NCBI GenBank assembly: GCA_026397575.1
Contig: JAPLUP010000569.1
Span: 1 to 14,771, forward strand
Direction: 5' to 3'
Length of the DNA stretch: 14,771 nt
From: Candidatus Zixiibacteriota bacterium
GTDB lineage: Bacteria > Zixibacteria > MSB-5A5 > CAIYYT01
In this document: positions 6,520 through 13,924 of the stretch, piece by piece
Position numbering within the stretch: position 1 is the stretch's first letter
How the letters are laid out: every line of letters begins with the position of its first letter
Notes under the pieces: generated by a model
The model's database searches: none
What the model was told of the DNA's origin: nothing
Seen by the model: only the letters and a program-made list of their open reading frames with translations
Position numbers and translations under genes: made by a program

Positions 6520-7181
6520 GACGATCTTCTCCCCTGACTTTTAATCGCCTGTTTTTCCTGCTTCTTATTGTAGCGCTCCTGATATTATCAATAATAATAA
6601 AGAAGCATATAGAGAAGCCGTCTCGCCCTCCGATCGAAAAAACGGGGGCGGCGCGGGTGATTGATGGCGACACATTTGTGGACGCAGATGGCCGCAAGAT
6701 ACGCCTTCTGGCCATTGACACGCCGGAAAAGGGGGAACCATACTATGAAGAAGCCAAGAATGAACTCGGTCGTATTATCGGCGACCGCAGGCTTCGTTTC
6801 GAGTTTGGCCCCGAATCGAACGACCGCTATGGGCGTCTGCTGGCTTTTGTTTTCGCTGACGATTCGATTTTCGTTAATGCACGCTTGCTGGAGGAAGGTT
6901 TGGCGCGCGCCTATTTTTTTGAGGAGAACATGCTGACGACCCCCTACGCCGATCGCCTCTGTCAGTCGCAGAAAGTGGCGCTACACGCCGACATTGGAAT
7001 CTGGTCGCTGGTGGCGCCACGCGCCGAGACGCGCTATTTTGGCAATCCAAACACGCTGCGCTTCCACCGACCGAGTTGCAACTCGGTCGAGCGCTCGGAC
7101 ACGACAGCGCTCTTGCGCGCCACTAACCGGGATTTCTTCTTGGAACGGTGCTACTCACCCTGCCGCAACTGTAAACCCTGA
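6516..7181 (+). CDS. Membrane-anchored thermonuclease (SNase family) with C-terminal zinc-binding motif
   Basis: The 221-residue protein has an uncleaved-looking N-terminal anchor (about residues 11-28, LFFLLLIVALLILSIII) after RR at 2-3. A Staphylococcal-nuclease OB-fold domain spans about 45-165. The catalytic set is present: D50 and D52 (IDGDT), R63, D68-T69-P70-E71 (AIDTPE) and R107 (RYGR). By family knowledge it should cleave DNA/RNA in a calcium-dependent manner outside the cytoplasmic membrane. The C-terminus (about 174-221) has FHRPSC and YSPCRNC, an Ada-like zinc motif with H184, C188, C216 and C219 as likely ligands. The TTG start lies in a 4-nt overlap with the TPR stop, with a weak AAGG upstream. 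The anchor codons contain an exact copy of the AT palindrome found upstream at 5130. Confidence 0.88.
   Translation: MRRSSPLTFNRLFFLLLIVALLILSIIIKKHIEKPSRPPIEKTGAARVIDGDTFVDADGRKIRLLAIDTPEKGEPYYEEAKNELGRIIGDRRLRFEFGPESNDRYGRLLAFVFADDSIFVNARLLEEGLARAYFFEENMLTTPYADRLCQSQKVALHADIGIWSLVAPRAETRYFGNPNTLRFHRPSCNSVERSDTTALLRATNRDFFLERCYSPCRNCKP
6583..6596. repeat. AT-rich palindrome, copy 4, inside the nuclease gene
   Basis: It is identical over 14 bp to 5130-5143 and lies in codons for the Ile-rich transmembrane anchor. Ile/Asn-type codons make AT-rich palindromes easier to form by chance, so the match may be coincidental. Confidence 0.35.
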
Positions 7182-7221
7182 CACGTTTCAATTTGTACAA
7201 TTTTTGCCGATAAGAGTGGTA

Positions 7222-7899
7222 ATGAAACGGATGACCATCATTGCGCTCCTGCTGTTATCCGGCACGGTATGTATCGCCGCTCGGTATTCGGAACTTGATC
7301 GCACTGGTTCGGTTTATCTGTCGCCCAAATTCGGATACTCGCTTCCGGTTGGCGCTCTGGCGGATCGGGACTATACCAAACCGGCGGCGAGCTGGCGCAA
7401 GGATGGGATTTCCGTCACGCTGGAGGCAGGGTACTACCTGTCGAATACGTCGGTGTTCGGCATAGAGGCTTCCTATTCGACCTTCGATCCAAAGCAACTT
7501 GCGGTACTTTCCGCTGATTCGGATCAGTCACGGGTGCGGATTCGTCGCGCGGGAGTTTTCCTGCAGTACCTGATGGTCTCGACGGGTCGATATCGTCCAT
7601 TCATCAAGCTCGGCGCGGGGATTTTTGAAGCCAGTCGTTTTTCGCTGCCGCAACCGGCTCACGATCCGGTCATCTACAGTGACTATTCACTTGGCGGCAG
7701 TCCGGTCTTCTCGCTGGGCATTGGATTCCTCGGCTACATTTCCCGGACTTTGAGCGCATCGTTCTCGGTCGAAGCGGTCTCCATGAAGTCGTCTAATTCA
7801 TCCTGGGAGACGTCCGGGTCGACATACGGGCCGCTGAACAAGAGTATGCTCTTCTTCCCCTTCAATTTTGGCCTTCTCTATCATCTCCCAAACGACTAA
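7222..7899 (+). CDS. Small outer-membrane beta-barrel protein, family not identified
   Basis: From the ATG at 7222 the product is 225 residues. It has a Sec signal peptide (KR at 2-3, core IIALLLLSG, likely cleavage after CIA or CIAA near residue 20). Alternating hydrophobic strands follow: GSVYLSPKFGYSLP, ISVTLEAGYYL, VFGIEASYSTF, RRAGVFLQYLMV, YRPFIKLGAGIFEAS, VFSLGIGFLGYIS, LSASFSVEAVSM and FPFNFGLLYHL. This suggests an eight-stranded barrel like those of the OmpA/OmpW/OprF type, although no conserved family signature is visible. The reading frame is open further upstream (to 6994), but that part overlaps the nuclease gene in another frame and is rejected as the start. The ribosome site is weak (AAGAGTGG); ATG at 7231 is an alternative. 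It follows the nuclease after 40 nt and may share its transcript. Confidence 0.75.
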   Translation: MKRMTIIALLLLSGTVCIAARYSELDRTGSVYLSPKFGYSLPVGALADRDYTKPAASWRKDGISVTLEAGYYLSNTSVFGIEASYSTFDPKQLAVLSADSDQSRVRIRRAGVFLQYLMVSTGRYRPFIKLGAGIFEASRFSLPQPAHDPVIYSDYSLGGSPVFSLGIGFLGYISRTLSASFSVEAVSMKSSNSSWETSGSTYGPLNKSMLFFPFNFGLLYHLPND

Positions 7900-8067
7900 T
7901 CATTGTTGATCGGCAGCTGGAAACGGGCTTCTCGGTCTGTTGAGCCTTACGTCGCACTAAGACAGAGGGGAATATCGATCCAATTTGGTCCCGATGTGAA
8001 GTGCGTCGCCGGCGATTTTCTGCCTTCCGCCCCCTATTCACGGAGTCGCGCGACAGGATGATTTCTA
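7900..8067 (+). other. Intergenic gap between the barrel gene and yebC promoter
   Basis: No ORF, RNA gene or strong hairpin with a T-run is seen. The upstream transcript has no obvious intrinsic terminator here, so Rho-dependent termination or read-through into yebC is possible. Confidence 0.5.
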
Positions 8068-8096
8068 TTGCATGATAGCGCCGACTGTGTTAAAAT
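8068..8096 (+). promoter_or_regulatory. Sigma70-type promoter of the yebC-ruvCAB operon
   Basis: TTGCAT (8068-8073) and TAAAAT (8091-8096) are separated by the ideal 17 bp. The predicted transcript start is near 8103, leaving a leader of about 27 nt with a good ribosome binding site. Confidence 0.75.
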
Positions 8097-8119
8097 AGTG
8101 TGATTAGTATTGAGTTGTT

Positions 8120-8126
8120 GGAGGAA
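8120..8126 (+). promoter_or_regulatory. Ribosome binding site deciding the yebC start
   Basis: GGAGGAA lies three bases before the ATG at 8130. This and the family N-terminus MSGHSKW choose that ATG over the GTG at 8100, which would overlap the predicted transcription start. Confidence 0.85.
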
Positions 8127-8129
8127 TCG

Positions 8130-8879
8130 ATGTCTGGTCATTCCAAATGGTCGACGATTAAGCGCAAGAAAGGTAAAGCCGACGCCGAGCGCGGCCGGAT
8201 GTTCACCAAGCTGATCAAAGAGATTACCGTTGCAGCGCGCAGCGGCGGCGGTAATCCGGAGCACAACCCCCGTTTGCGCTCGGCGATTCTAACTGCCAAG
8301 AGCAGTAGCATGCCGGCGGATAATATCAAGCGGGCGATCCAGAAAGGCACCGGCGAACTTCCGGGTGTCAGTTACGAAGAAATTACGTATGAGGGTTACG
8401 GTCCCGGTGGCGTGGCTGTGTTGGTCGAAGTGTTTACGGACAACAAAAATCGCACGGTATCGGACATTCGTCATTGTTTTGGCAAACATGCCGGCAACCT
8501 CGGTGAAAGCGGTTGCGTCGGCTGGATATTCGTGAAGATGGGCGTAATCGAAGTCGAGAAGTCACGTATCAGTGAGGATGAATTGTTGGAACTGGCGCTG
8601 GAAGCGGGTGCGAACGACGTCTCAAGTCAAGGCGACGTCTATGAGATCACGACAACACCGGAGGCATTTGAAGCCGTTCGTTTGGCTGTTGAAAAGAAAG
8701 GTCTGCCGATGGTTTCCGCGGAGGTATCCAGGGTGCCGCAGAACTTCGTGAAACTGGACGCCAAACACGCCGAGCAGATGATCAAGCTGTACGAGTCGCT
8801 GGATGAACACGACGATGTGCAGAAAGTTTACGCCAATTTCGACATCGATGACGAGATTCTGGAGAAGCTGAGCGGTTGA
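8130..8879 (+). CDS. yebC: YebC/PmpR-family protein
   Basis: The 249-residue product begins with the hallmark [18 protein letters not shown], followed by [12 protein letters not shown], the [15 protein letters not shown] segment, [14 protein letters not shown] and the NR(T)[23 protein letters not shown] block. The normal family length is about 240-250. The family has been described as DNA-binding regulators (PmpR) and, more recently, as a factor that relieves ribosome stalling at proline-rich stretches (TACO1 in mitochondria). Which role applies here cannot be told from sequence. It is the first gene of the operon and its TGA overlaps the ruvC ATG by one base (TGATG), an arrangement with ruvC that is common in bacteria. 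Confidence 0.96.
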   Translation: MSGHSKWSTIKRKKGKADAERGRMFTKLIKEITVAARSGGGNPEHNPRLRSAILTAKSSSMPADNIKRAIQKGTGELPGVSYEEITYEGYGPGGVAVLVEVFTDNKNRTVSDIRHCFGKHAGNLGESGCVGWIFVKMGVIEVEKSRISEDELLELALEAGANDVSSQGDVYEITTTPEAFEAVRLAVEKKGLPMVSAEVSRVPQNFVKLDAKHAEQMIKLYESLDEHDDVQKVYANFDIDDEILEKLSG

Positions 8880-9355
8880 TGAAAATCCTCGGGATCGACC
8901 CCGGGTTGGCCGTAACCGGCTATGGCATCATTGAAGTCGACGGAGACAAGGTGAAACTTCTGAATGCGGGCACTCATTCGACGCGCAGCGGTCTGCTCTC
9001 CGAGCGCCTCAAAAGCATCTTCGTGAGGATAAAGGAACTTCTCGATGCCGAAGCCCCTGCTGAAGTGGCGATTGAAGAGGGGTTCTACGGCAAAAACGTC
9101 AAGGTGGCGATGAGCCTGGGTCAGGCGCGCGGCGTCGTGGTGCTCGCCTGCGCACTTAACGGCGTACCACTCTATGAGTACTCACCGCGTGAAGTAAAAC
9201 AGGCGGTGGTCGGTCGAGGCGCGGCCTCGAAGGAACAGGTCAATTACATGATCAAACAGTTGTTGAATCTGAGCGAATTGCCTTCGCCACTTGATATGTC
9301 TGATGCATTGGCTGTCGCCTATTGCCACGTCCGGAAGAAGGCGAGGAAGTTCTGA
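8879..9355 (+). CDS. ruvC: Crossover junction endodeoxyribonuclease RuvC
   Basis: The 158-residue enzyme resolves Holliday junctions in the cytoplasm by paired nicks and works with RuvAB. The four acidic catalytic residues are visible: D7 in GIDPG, E66 in AIEEGFYGKN, and D139 and D142 in PLDMSDALAVA, matching D7, E66, D138 and D141 of the E. coli enzyme. The SLGQARGV helix is also present. The start is the ATG overlapping the yebC stop by one base; a TTG three bases earlier adds only one residue and is less likely. A weak GGAG lies 14 bases upstream, so translation probably depends on coupling. Its own TGA overlaps the proposed ruvA CTG start. Confidence 0.97.
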   Translation: MKILGIDPGLAVTGYGIIEVDGDKVKLLNAGTHSTRSGLLSERLKSIFVRIKELLDAEAPAEVAIEEGFYGKNVKVAMSLGQARGVVVLACALNGVPLYEYSPREVKQAVVGRGAASKEQVNYMIKQLLNLSELPSPLDMSDALAVAYCHVRKKARKF

Positions 9356-9942
9356 TCGCATCTCTGCGTGGAAAAATCGCGCGCAAATCGCCGGACAAGG
9401 TCGAAATTGCTGTCGGCGGCGTCGGCTTCAAAGTGTTGATTCCGCTTTCAACCTATCAAGCTTTGCCAGCAGAACGCGAAGAGGTCTCTCTCTTCACCTC
9501 GATGCAGGTTAAGGAAAACGGCATCGACCTGATCGGTTTTGCAACTGAAGCTGAGCGCGAAGTGTTTGAACTGCTCATCTCGGTGTCGGGAGTTGGTGTA
9601 AAACTGGCGCTGACGATTCTGTCAGGAATCAAGATTGACGATCTGGTCAACTCAATCATGACCGAGGACAGATCGTTGCTATCATCGGTATCCGGCATCG
9701 GCCAGAAAACCGCCGGACGTGTGATACTGGAGTTGAAGGAAAAAGTGGCGAAGGTTATGGCCTCCGCCGGCATCAGTGCGCATGTAAAAATCACTCAGGT
9801 TGAAGAGGCGATCATGGCATTGGAGGCACTTGGTTACAGTCGCTACGAAGCCAAGCGCGCCGTGGATATTGTGATCAAAGAGATCGGCACGCAGCAGTCT
9901 TCGGAGATCATTATCAGAGAGGCGTTGAAAGCGGCTGTGTAG
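9352..9942 (+). CDS. ruvA: Holliday junction branch migration protein RuvA, probable CTG start
   Basis: The 196-residue protein (family about 190-205) binds four-way junctions as a tetramer and loads RuvB rings. Domain I begins with the typical IASLRGKI. Domain II has two helix-hairpin-helix motifs ([16 protein letters not shown] and [20 protein letters not shown]). Domain III ([21 protein letters not shown]) contacts RuvB. Counting back to the family start places initiation at CTG 9352-9354, forming CTGA with the ruvC stop, with GAGGA at 9343-9347 as a close ribosome site. The only ordinary alternative is TTG at 9322, which would add ten residues (MPRPEEGEEV) with no family equivalent and no ribosome site that I can see. 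Confidence 0.93.
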   Translation: MIASLRGKIARKSPDKVEIAVGGVGFKVLIPLSTYQALPAEREEVSLFTSMQVKENGIDLIGFATEAEREVFELLISVSGVGVKLALTILSGIKIDDLVNSIMTEDRSLLSSVSGIGQKTAGRVILELKEKVAKVMASAGISAHVKITQVEEAIMALEALGYSRYEAKRAVDIVIKEIGTQQSSEIIIREALKAAV

Positions 9943-9949
9943 CCGTATA

Positions 9950-10975
9950 ATGGAGACTATGCCAGAGCGAATAACAGCACCGACGATTATGCAGGGGGAA
10001 GCTGAATTTGACGTCACCTTGCGACCGACCCAGTTTGACGAGTTTATTGGTCAGGGCAAAGTTGTCGAGAATCTCAAGGTGTTTATCGAAGCGGCCAAGC
10101 AACGCGGCGAGGCGCTTGATCATTGCCTATTCTGCGGTCCGCCGGGACTGGGCAAGACGACCCTTGCTTTCATCGTCGCCAACGAGCTTGGCGTATCAAT
10201 TAAGGCAACCTCCGGACCGATCATGGAAAAGGCCATTGACCTCGCCGGTATACTGACGAATCTTAACGAACGCGACGTATTGTTTATTGACGAAATACAT
10301 CGCATCAACCGGGTCGTTGAGGAGTATCTCTACCCGGCGCTGGAGGATTTCACTCTCGACATTATGATCGACAAGGGTCCGGCGGCTCGTTCCGTGAAAC
10401 TGCCGTTGAAGCCGTTTACGTTGATCGGCGCTACTACACGCGCTGGTCTACTAACCTCGCCGATGCGGTCGCGCTTTGGAGTCGTCGGGCGGCTGGATTA
10501 TTACAACGTGCCGGACATTGAGCGGATCATTCGTCGCTCTTCACGTATTTTGAAAGTGGAGATTGACGAATCGGGCTGTCATCAGATTGCGCGCCGTTCC
10601 CGCGGTACGCCGCGCGTCGCCAACCGTCTGTTGCGCCGCATTCGTGATTTCGCGCAGGTCAAGGGTGACGGTCGCATCAACGAGAACTTGGCAAAAGACA
10701 GCCTGGACAAACTTGATGTCGACGAGCTCGGACTAGATGATATGGATAAGCGAATCATCAACGTGTTGATCGGAAAATTCCACGGAGGTCCCGTCGGCCT
10801 GAGCACGCTGGCAGCCGCAGTGGGTGAAGAAGCTGAGACAATTGAAGAGATCTACGAGCCGTATCTGATACAAGAGGGCTTGCTCGATCGTACTCCTCGT
10901 GGACGCGTGGCCACGCAAGGAGCGTATAAACATCTGGATATCGACAAGATTCCTAAACAGGGGAAATTACTGTAG
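9950..10975 (+). CDS. ruvB: Holliday junction branch migration ATPase RuvB
   Basis: The 341-residue AAA+ motor forms hexameric rings that pump DNA through RuvA-bound junctions. Visible motifs are Walker A GPPGLGKT (63-70), Walker B LFIDEIHR (111-118), sensor ATTRAG (161-166) and the arginine finger in SRFG (R175). The C-terminal winged helix carries the typical [17 protein letters not shown]. It begins seven bases after the ruvA stop. ATG 9950 and ATG 9959 are both possible: the second is preceded by GGAG at only three bases, the first by nothing obvious. The difference is three residues and does not touch the conserved core. Confidence 0.97.
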   Translation: METMPERITAPTIMQGEAEFDVTLRPTQFDEFIGQGKVVENLKVFIEAAKQRGEALDHCLFCGPPGLGKTTLAFIVANELGVSIKATSGPIMEKAIDLAGILTNLNERDVLFIDEIHRINRVVEEYLYPALEDFTLDIMIDKGPAARSVKLPLKPFTLIGATTRAGLLTSPMRSRFGVVGRLDYYNVPDIERIIRRSSRILKVEIDESGCHQIARRSRGTPRVANRLLRRIRDFAQVKGDGRINENLAKDSLDKLDVDELGLDDMDKRIINVLIGKFHGGPVGLSTLAAAVGEEAETIEEIYEPYLIQEGLLDRTPRGRVATQGAYKHLDIDKIPKQGKLL

Positions 10976-10984
10976 AAAGGTAAA

Positions 10985-11012
10985 AGCCCAAAAGAGGGCA
11001 AAAGCTCGGGCT
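10985..11012 (+). other. Alternative hairpins in the ruvB-queA spacer
   Basis: AGCCC (10985-10989) can pair with GGGCT (11008-11012), or GCCC (10986-10989) with GGGC (10996-10999). The two are mutually exclusive, in a purine-rich 50-nt spacer. No T-run follows, and the preQ1 riboswitch core is not recognisable. Confidence 0.3.
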
Positions 11013-11025
11013 AAAACAGGCATCT

Positions 11026-12045
11026 ATGGAAAAAATCACTTATCAATTGCCGGAGGAGTTGATCGCCCAGTTTCCGCTGGACAAACGAGACCGCTGCAAA
11101 CTACTGCATCTGGACAAGTCAACCGGCGGGTTGAGTGAGTATTTGTTCAGCGATATTGTGAAGCTGCTGGCCAAGGACGACCTGCTGGTGATGAACGACA
11201 CAATGGTGCAGCGTCCGCGCCTCTACGGAGTCGGTGGACAAGCAGGCCGCCGGTGCGAGATATTCCTGGTGGAGAAACTGTCAGACGAAGAATGGATTTG
11301 TATGGTGCGACCGGGCAAGAAGGCCAAGGCCGGCGACCGTTTCCATTTCTCAGCACGCGAATATGCGCAGATAGTGGCTGTGTTGCCGGATGGCTCACGG
11401 CGGGTCAAATTCGCCGGCGCTCGCCCCGAGGCCTTGATGGAAAAATATGGCCATGTGCCTCTACCCCCTTACATCAAGCGCGAAGATTCCATCGTTGATC
11501 GCAAGATGTATCAGACGGTCTATGCGAAAGAAGGTTTTTCCATCGCGGCGCCGACTGCCGGTATGCACTTCTCCGAAGAGTTGCTTGAGCAGATCGAGAA
11601 GATGGGTGTTGAGCTTTGTCGCTTGCGTCTGGACATCGGTCGAGGGACATTCAAACCGATTGAGTGCAAGCATTACGACAAGCACAAGATGGATGCCGAG
11701 GAATACTGGATTTCCAAGGATGCGGCTAAACAAATCAACAAGGCAATAAAGAAAAAGCGACGCATCATCGCGGTGGGCACCAGCACCATGCGCGCGCTGG
11801 AAGGCTGCTTCCGCAAGCACGAAGAGATCATTGCCACGCACGACGAGACCGATCTGTTCATTTACCCCGGCTTTGAGTTCAAATTGGTCAAGGCGATAAT
11901 TACCAACTTCCATCTGCCGGAGTCATCCTTGTTGGCGCTGGTGGCCGCGTTCGCCGGTGTTGAGCCAATCCTAAGCGCCTATCAATTTGCCGTAACAAAC
12001 AAGTATCGCTTCTACTCGTATGGCGATGCGATGTTGATTGCATGA
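11026..12045 (+). CDS. queA: S-adenosylmethionine:tRNA ribosyltransferase-isomerase QueA, divergent motifs
   Basis: The 339-residue enzyme transfers and isomerises the ribosyl part of SAM onto 7-aminomethyl-7-deazaguanine in tRNA, making epoxyqueuosine, the late step of queuosine synthesis. The N-terminus YQLPEELIAQ.PLDKRD and the C-terminal TDLFIYPGFEFKLVKAIITNFHLPESSLLALVAAFAG are family hallmarks. Several inner motifs differ from the E. coli type: NDTMVQRPRL instead of NDTKVIPARL, LDIGRGTFKPI instead of LHVGAGTFRPV, HKMDAE instead of HxMHxE, and VGTSTMRALE instead of VGTTSVRTLE. I recall similar HKMD forms in Bacteroidetes QueA, so this is likely a natural subgroup. A weak AGG lies five bases before ATG. 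The stop overlaps the ispD start (ATGA). Confidence 0.92.
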   Translation: MEKITYQLPEELIAQFPLDKRDRCKLLHLDKSTGGLSEYLFSDIVKLLAKDDLLVMNDTMVQRPRLYGVGGQAGRRCEIFLVEKLSDEEWICMVRPGKKAKAGDRFHFSAREYAQIVAVLPDGSRRVKFAGARPEALMEKYGHVPLPPYIKREDSIVDRKMYQTVYAKEGFSIAAPTAGMHFSEELLEQIEKMGVELCRLRLDIGRGTFKPIECKHYDKHKMDAEEYWISKDAAKQINKAIKKKRRIIAVGTSTMRALEGCFRKHEEIIATHDETDLFIYPGFEFKLVKAIITNFHLPESSLLALVAAFAGVEPILSAYQFAVTNKYRFYSYGDAMLIA

Positions 12046-12722
12046 GAAATTATTGTATCATCACCGCTGCCGGCGCGGGCACGCGTTTGCCGGGGGCCGT
12101 TCCCAAACAGTTCCGGCTGATCGGGCAGAAGCCGCTTCTGGTCTGGACGATCGAGCAGTTCGAACGCACGCCATGCATCGACGCCATCCACCTGATTGTC
12201 GCTTCCGATTACCTGGCATACGCCAAGGAGGCGATCGTCGATCGCTACGGCCTCACCAAAGTCACCAAGATTGTACAGGGTGGACCTTCGCGCTTCGATT
12301 CGATTCTTTGCGGCTTGCGGTCAGTCCCCGAAACAGCGAATCTGGTGTTTATTCATGACGGCGTACGACCGTTTGTGACACCCCAGGAGATCGAAAGGGT
12401 CGGCAAGGAAGCGCAGACATTTGATGCCGCCATTCTTGCCGTGAACCAGCGTGAGACTCTCAAACGTGTCGAAGGCGGCTTTATCATTGCCACACTTGAC
12501 CGCGACAAGATTTACATCGCGCAGACACCGCAAGCGTTCAAGTATGAGGCGATCATTTCGGCCTATATTCAGGCGCTGGAACAGAAGCGCACATTTACGG
12601 ATGATGCCGCCGTCTGCGAAGCCTATGGCATCAGCGTGCGCGTGGTTGAAGGAAGCAGCGCGAACATCAAGATCACGACACCGGACGATCTGGAGTTGGC
12701 AAAGAAACTACTGATAGACTGA
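12042..12722 (+). CDS. ispD: 2-C-methyl-D-erythritol 4-phosphate cytidylyltransferase IspD
   Basis: The 226-residue enzyme couples CTP to MEP to form CDP-ME, the third step of the non-mevalonate isoprenoid pathway, in the cytoplasm. The nucleotide-binding signature AAGAGTRLPGAVPKQF starts at residue 9 and contains the essential Arg and Lys. Further family motifs are GGPSRFDSI, HDGVRPFV, AQTPQAF, FTDDAA and the closing NIKITTPDDLELA. Length is normal for the family. It starts at the ATG that overlaps the queA stop by four bases. No separate ribosome site is evident, so coupling is likely. It is followed by ispF after 84 bases, the usual neighbour in the pathway. Confidence 0.96.
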   Translation: MRNYCIITAAGAGTRLPGAVPKQFRLIGQKPLLVWTIEQFERTPCIDAIHLIVASDYLAYAKEAIVDRYGLTKVTKIVQGGPSRFDSILCGLRSVPETANLVFIHDGVRPFVTPQEIERVGKEAQTFDAAILAVNQRETLKRVEGGFIIATLDRDKIYIAQTPQAFKYEAIISAYIQALEQKRTFTDDAAVCEAYGISVRVVEGSSANIKITTPDDLELAKKLLID

Positions 12723-12733
12723 TATCGAGGTAA

Positions 12734-12768
12734 CCCTGCAGTTGCCCACAATTCGGAATGTAGCAGGG
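12734..12768 (+). other. Hairpin in the ispD-ispF spacer
   Basis: CCCTGC (12734-12739) and GCAGGG (12763-12768) are perfect complements around 23 nt. The 84-nt spacer is the longest gap in the yebC-ddl operon and carries no ORF. No T-run follows, so read-through to ispF is expected. Confidence 0.35.
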
Positions 12769-12806
12769 CGATCTCTCTGATTGGCTTGATTTGGCAGGGA
12801 TAGGAA

Positions 12807-13292
12807 ATGGCAGAACGTATTATTAGAATTGGCTGTGGATTTGATGCCCACCGATTTTCGGATGATCGCAAACTGGTTCTGGGCGGTGTAGCGATTGAAT
12901 ATCCGCGAGGTCTCGCCGGACATTCGGACGCCGACGTCGTACTGCATGCCCTGTGTGACGCATTGCTCGGCGCCACGGCAATGGGAGACATCGGTCAGCA
13001 TTTTCCCCCGGACAACGACGAATTCAAAGACATTTCTTCGTTGATCTTATTCGAACGGGTGGCAGCAATAGTCAGGCAGGACAAATGGAAGTTTGTCAAC
13101 GCCGACATCACCGTAATCTGCGAGAGTCCCAAAATAGCTCCGTATGCCGAGAGGATGCGGCAGAATATCGCCGCGATGTTTGATGCACCGTTGGATACCG
13201 TTTCCGTCAAAGGTACAACTACCGAGAAAATGGGATTTACAGGCCGCGAGGAAGGCATAGCCGCGATGGCGGTGGTGCTCGTGAGCAGGTAA
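12807..13292 (+). CDS. ispF: 2-C-methyl-D-erythritol 2,4-cyclodiphosphate synthase IspF
   Basis: The 161-residue enzyme cyclises CDP-ME 2-phosphate to MEcPP with loss of CMP, two steps after IspD; IspE is not in the window. Zinc ligands by alignment to E. coli are D13 and H15 (GFDAHRF) and H47 (VVLHAL). Other motifs are GHSDADVVLHALCDALLGA, GDIGQHFPP, the substrate loop near 61-70 and VKGTTTEKMGFTGREEGI near the end. The N-terminus is a few residues longer than in E. coli. AGGGA at 12796-12800, six bases before ATG, supports the start. The stop TAA overlaps the ATG of the next gene by one base (TAATG). Confidence 0.97.
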   Translation: MAERIIRIGCGFDAHRFSDDRKLVLGGVAIEYPRGLAGHSDADVVLHALCDALLGATAMGDIGQHFPPDNDEFKDISSLILFERVAAIVRQDKWKFVNADITVICESPKIAPYAERMRQNIAAMFDAPLDTVSVKGTTTEKMGFTGREEGIAAMAVVLVSR

Positions 13293-13924
13293 TGGAGCTG
13301 GTCTTCGCCAAAGCGGATCAGGTTTTCGATCTGGTCTCGCAACACAGCACGCTGTGGATTTATCTGTTCGTGCTGCTGTCGATGATAATCGAAAACATCA
13401 TTCCTCCGTACCCCGGCGACATCATCGTCTTCGTTTGCGGCGTTTATGCTGCCGGTGGACATGCCTCTTGGACCATGATTTATGCTCTTTCGATTGTCGG
13501 CACCATGATCTCCGTCATGATGCTTTACTATTTCGGTCGCAGCCAGGGACGCGCCGCTTTTCAAAGCCCTCGCGTACGCTGGTTGGGAGTTAAGCATCTT
13601 GACCGAGTTGAACGTTGGTTCACGCGCTGGGGTGATAAGGCGCTGCTGTTTTCGCGCTGGTTGTGCGGCATTCGCGCGCTGCTGGCGTTGTTCGCCGGCG
13701 TGGGCAATGTCCGCTCTTCGCACATGCTCTTCTACACTCTGATCTCCACGCTCACCTGGAATTTTGCGCTGCTGTTCCTGGCTCTGCGGTTGCGCCGGGA
13801 CTGGCAAAAAATAGATCACATATTCGCCGCATACGGCTTATTCATTCTGATCGGCATTGGTATCATCGTTGCGATAGTCGTCGCAAAGCGATTCTACTCT
13901 AACCGAAGGAGCACCAGTCTGTGA
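13292..13924 (+). CDS. DedA-family (VTT/SNARE-associated) membrane protein
   Basis: The 210-residue polytopic inner-membrane protein has hydrophobic segments at about 20-37, 43-55, 60-80, 119-137, 145-166 and 180-199. DedA hallmarks are the re-entrant ENIIPPYPGD near 34-43, YYFGRSQGR near 79-87 and FSRWLCGIRALLALFAG near 120-136. The last carries the paired Arg residues seen in the family. DedA proteins are proposed proton-motive-force-dependent lipid transporters, with roles in undecaprenyl phosphate or phospholipid flipping and envelope stability; the substrate here is unknown. Position between ispF (isoprenoid precursors) and ddl (peptidoglycan) fits a link to lipid carrier recycling, which is inference. 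Start and stop overlap both neighbours, by one and four bases. Confidence 0.9.
   Translation: MELVFAKADQVFDLVSQHSTLWIYLFVLLSMIIENIIPPYPGDIIVFVCGVYAAGGHASWTMIYALSIVGTMISVMMLYYFGRSQGRAAFQSPRVRWLGVKHLDRVERWFTRWGDKALLFSRWLCGIRALLALFAGVGNVRSSHMLFYTLISTLTWNFALLFLALRLRRDWQKIDHIFAAYGLFILIGIGIIVAIVVAKRFYSNRRSTSL

Noticed and set aside
6994..7221. Upstream extension of the barrel protein by 76 codons
   Set aside because: It overlaps the conserved zinc motif of the nuclease gene in another frame, and a signal peptide begins precisely at ATG 7222.
8100..8129. GTG start giving YebC ten extra residues
   Set aside because: The strong ribosome site and the family N-terminus MSGHSKW fix the start at 8130; the GTG is at the predicted transcription start.
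10976..11025. preQ1 riboswitch upstream of queA
   Set aside because: The short spacer has hairpins but not the conserved preQ1 aptamer core, and it lies inside an operon right after ruvB.
12995..13819. 274-residue minus-strand ORF
   Set aside because: It lies antisense to ispF and the DedA gene, both well supported; its composition is low-complexity and shows no domain.
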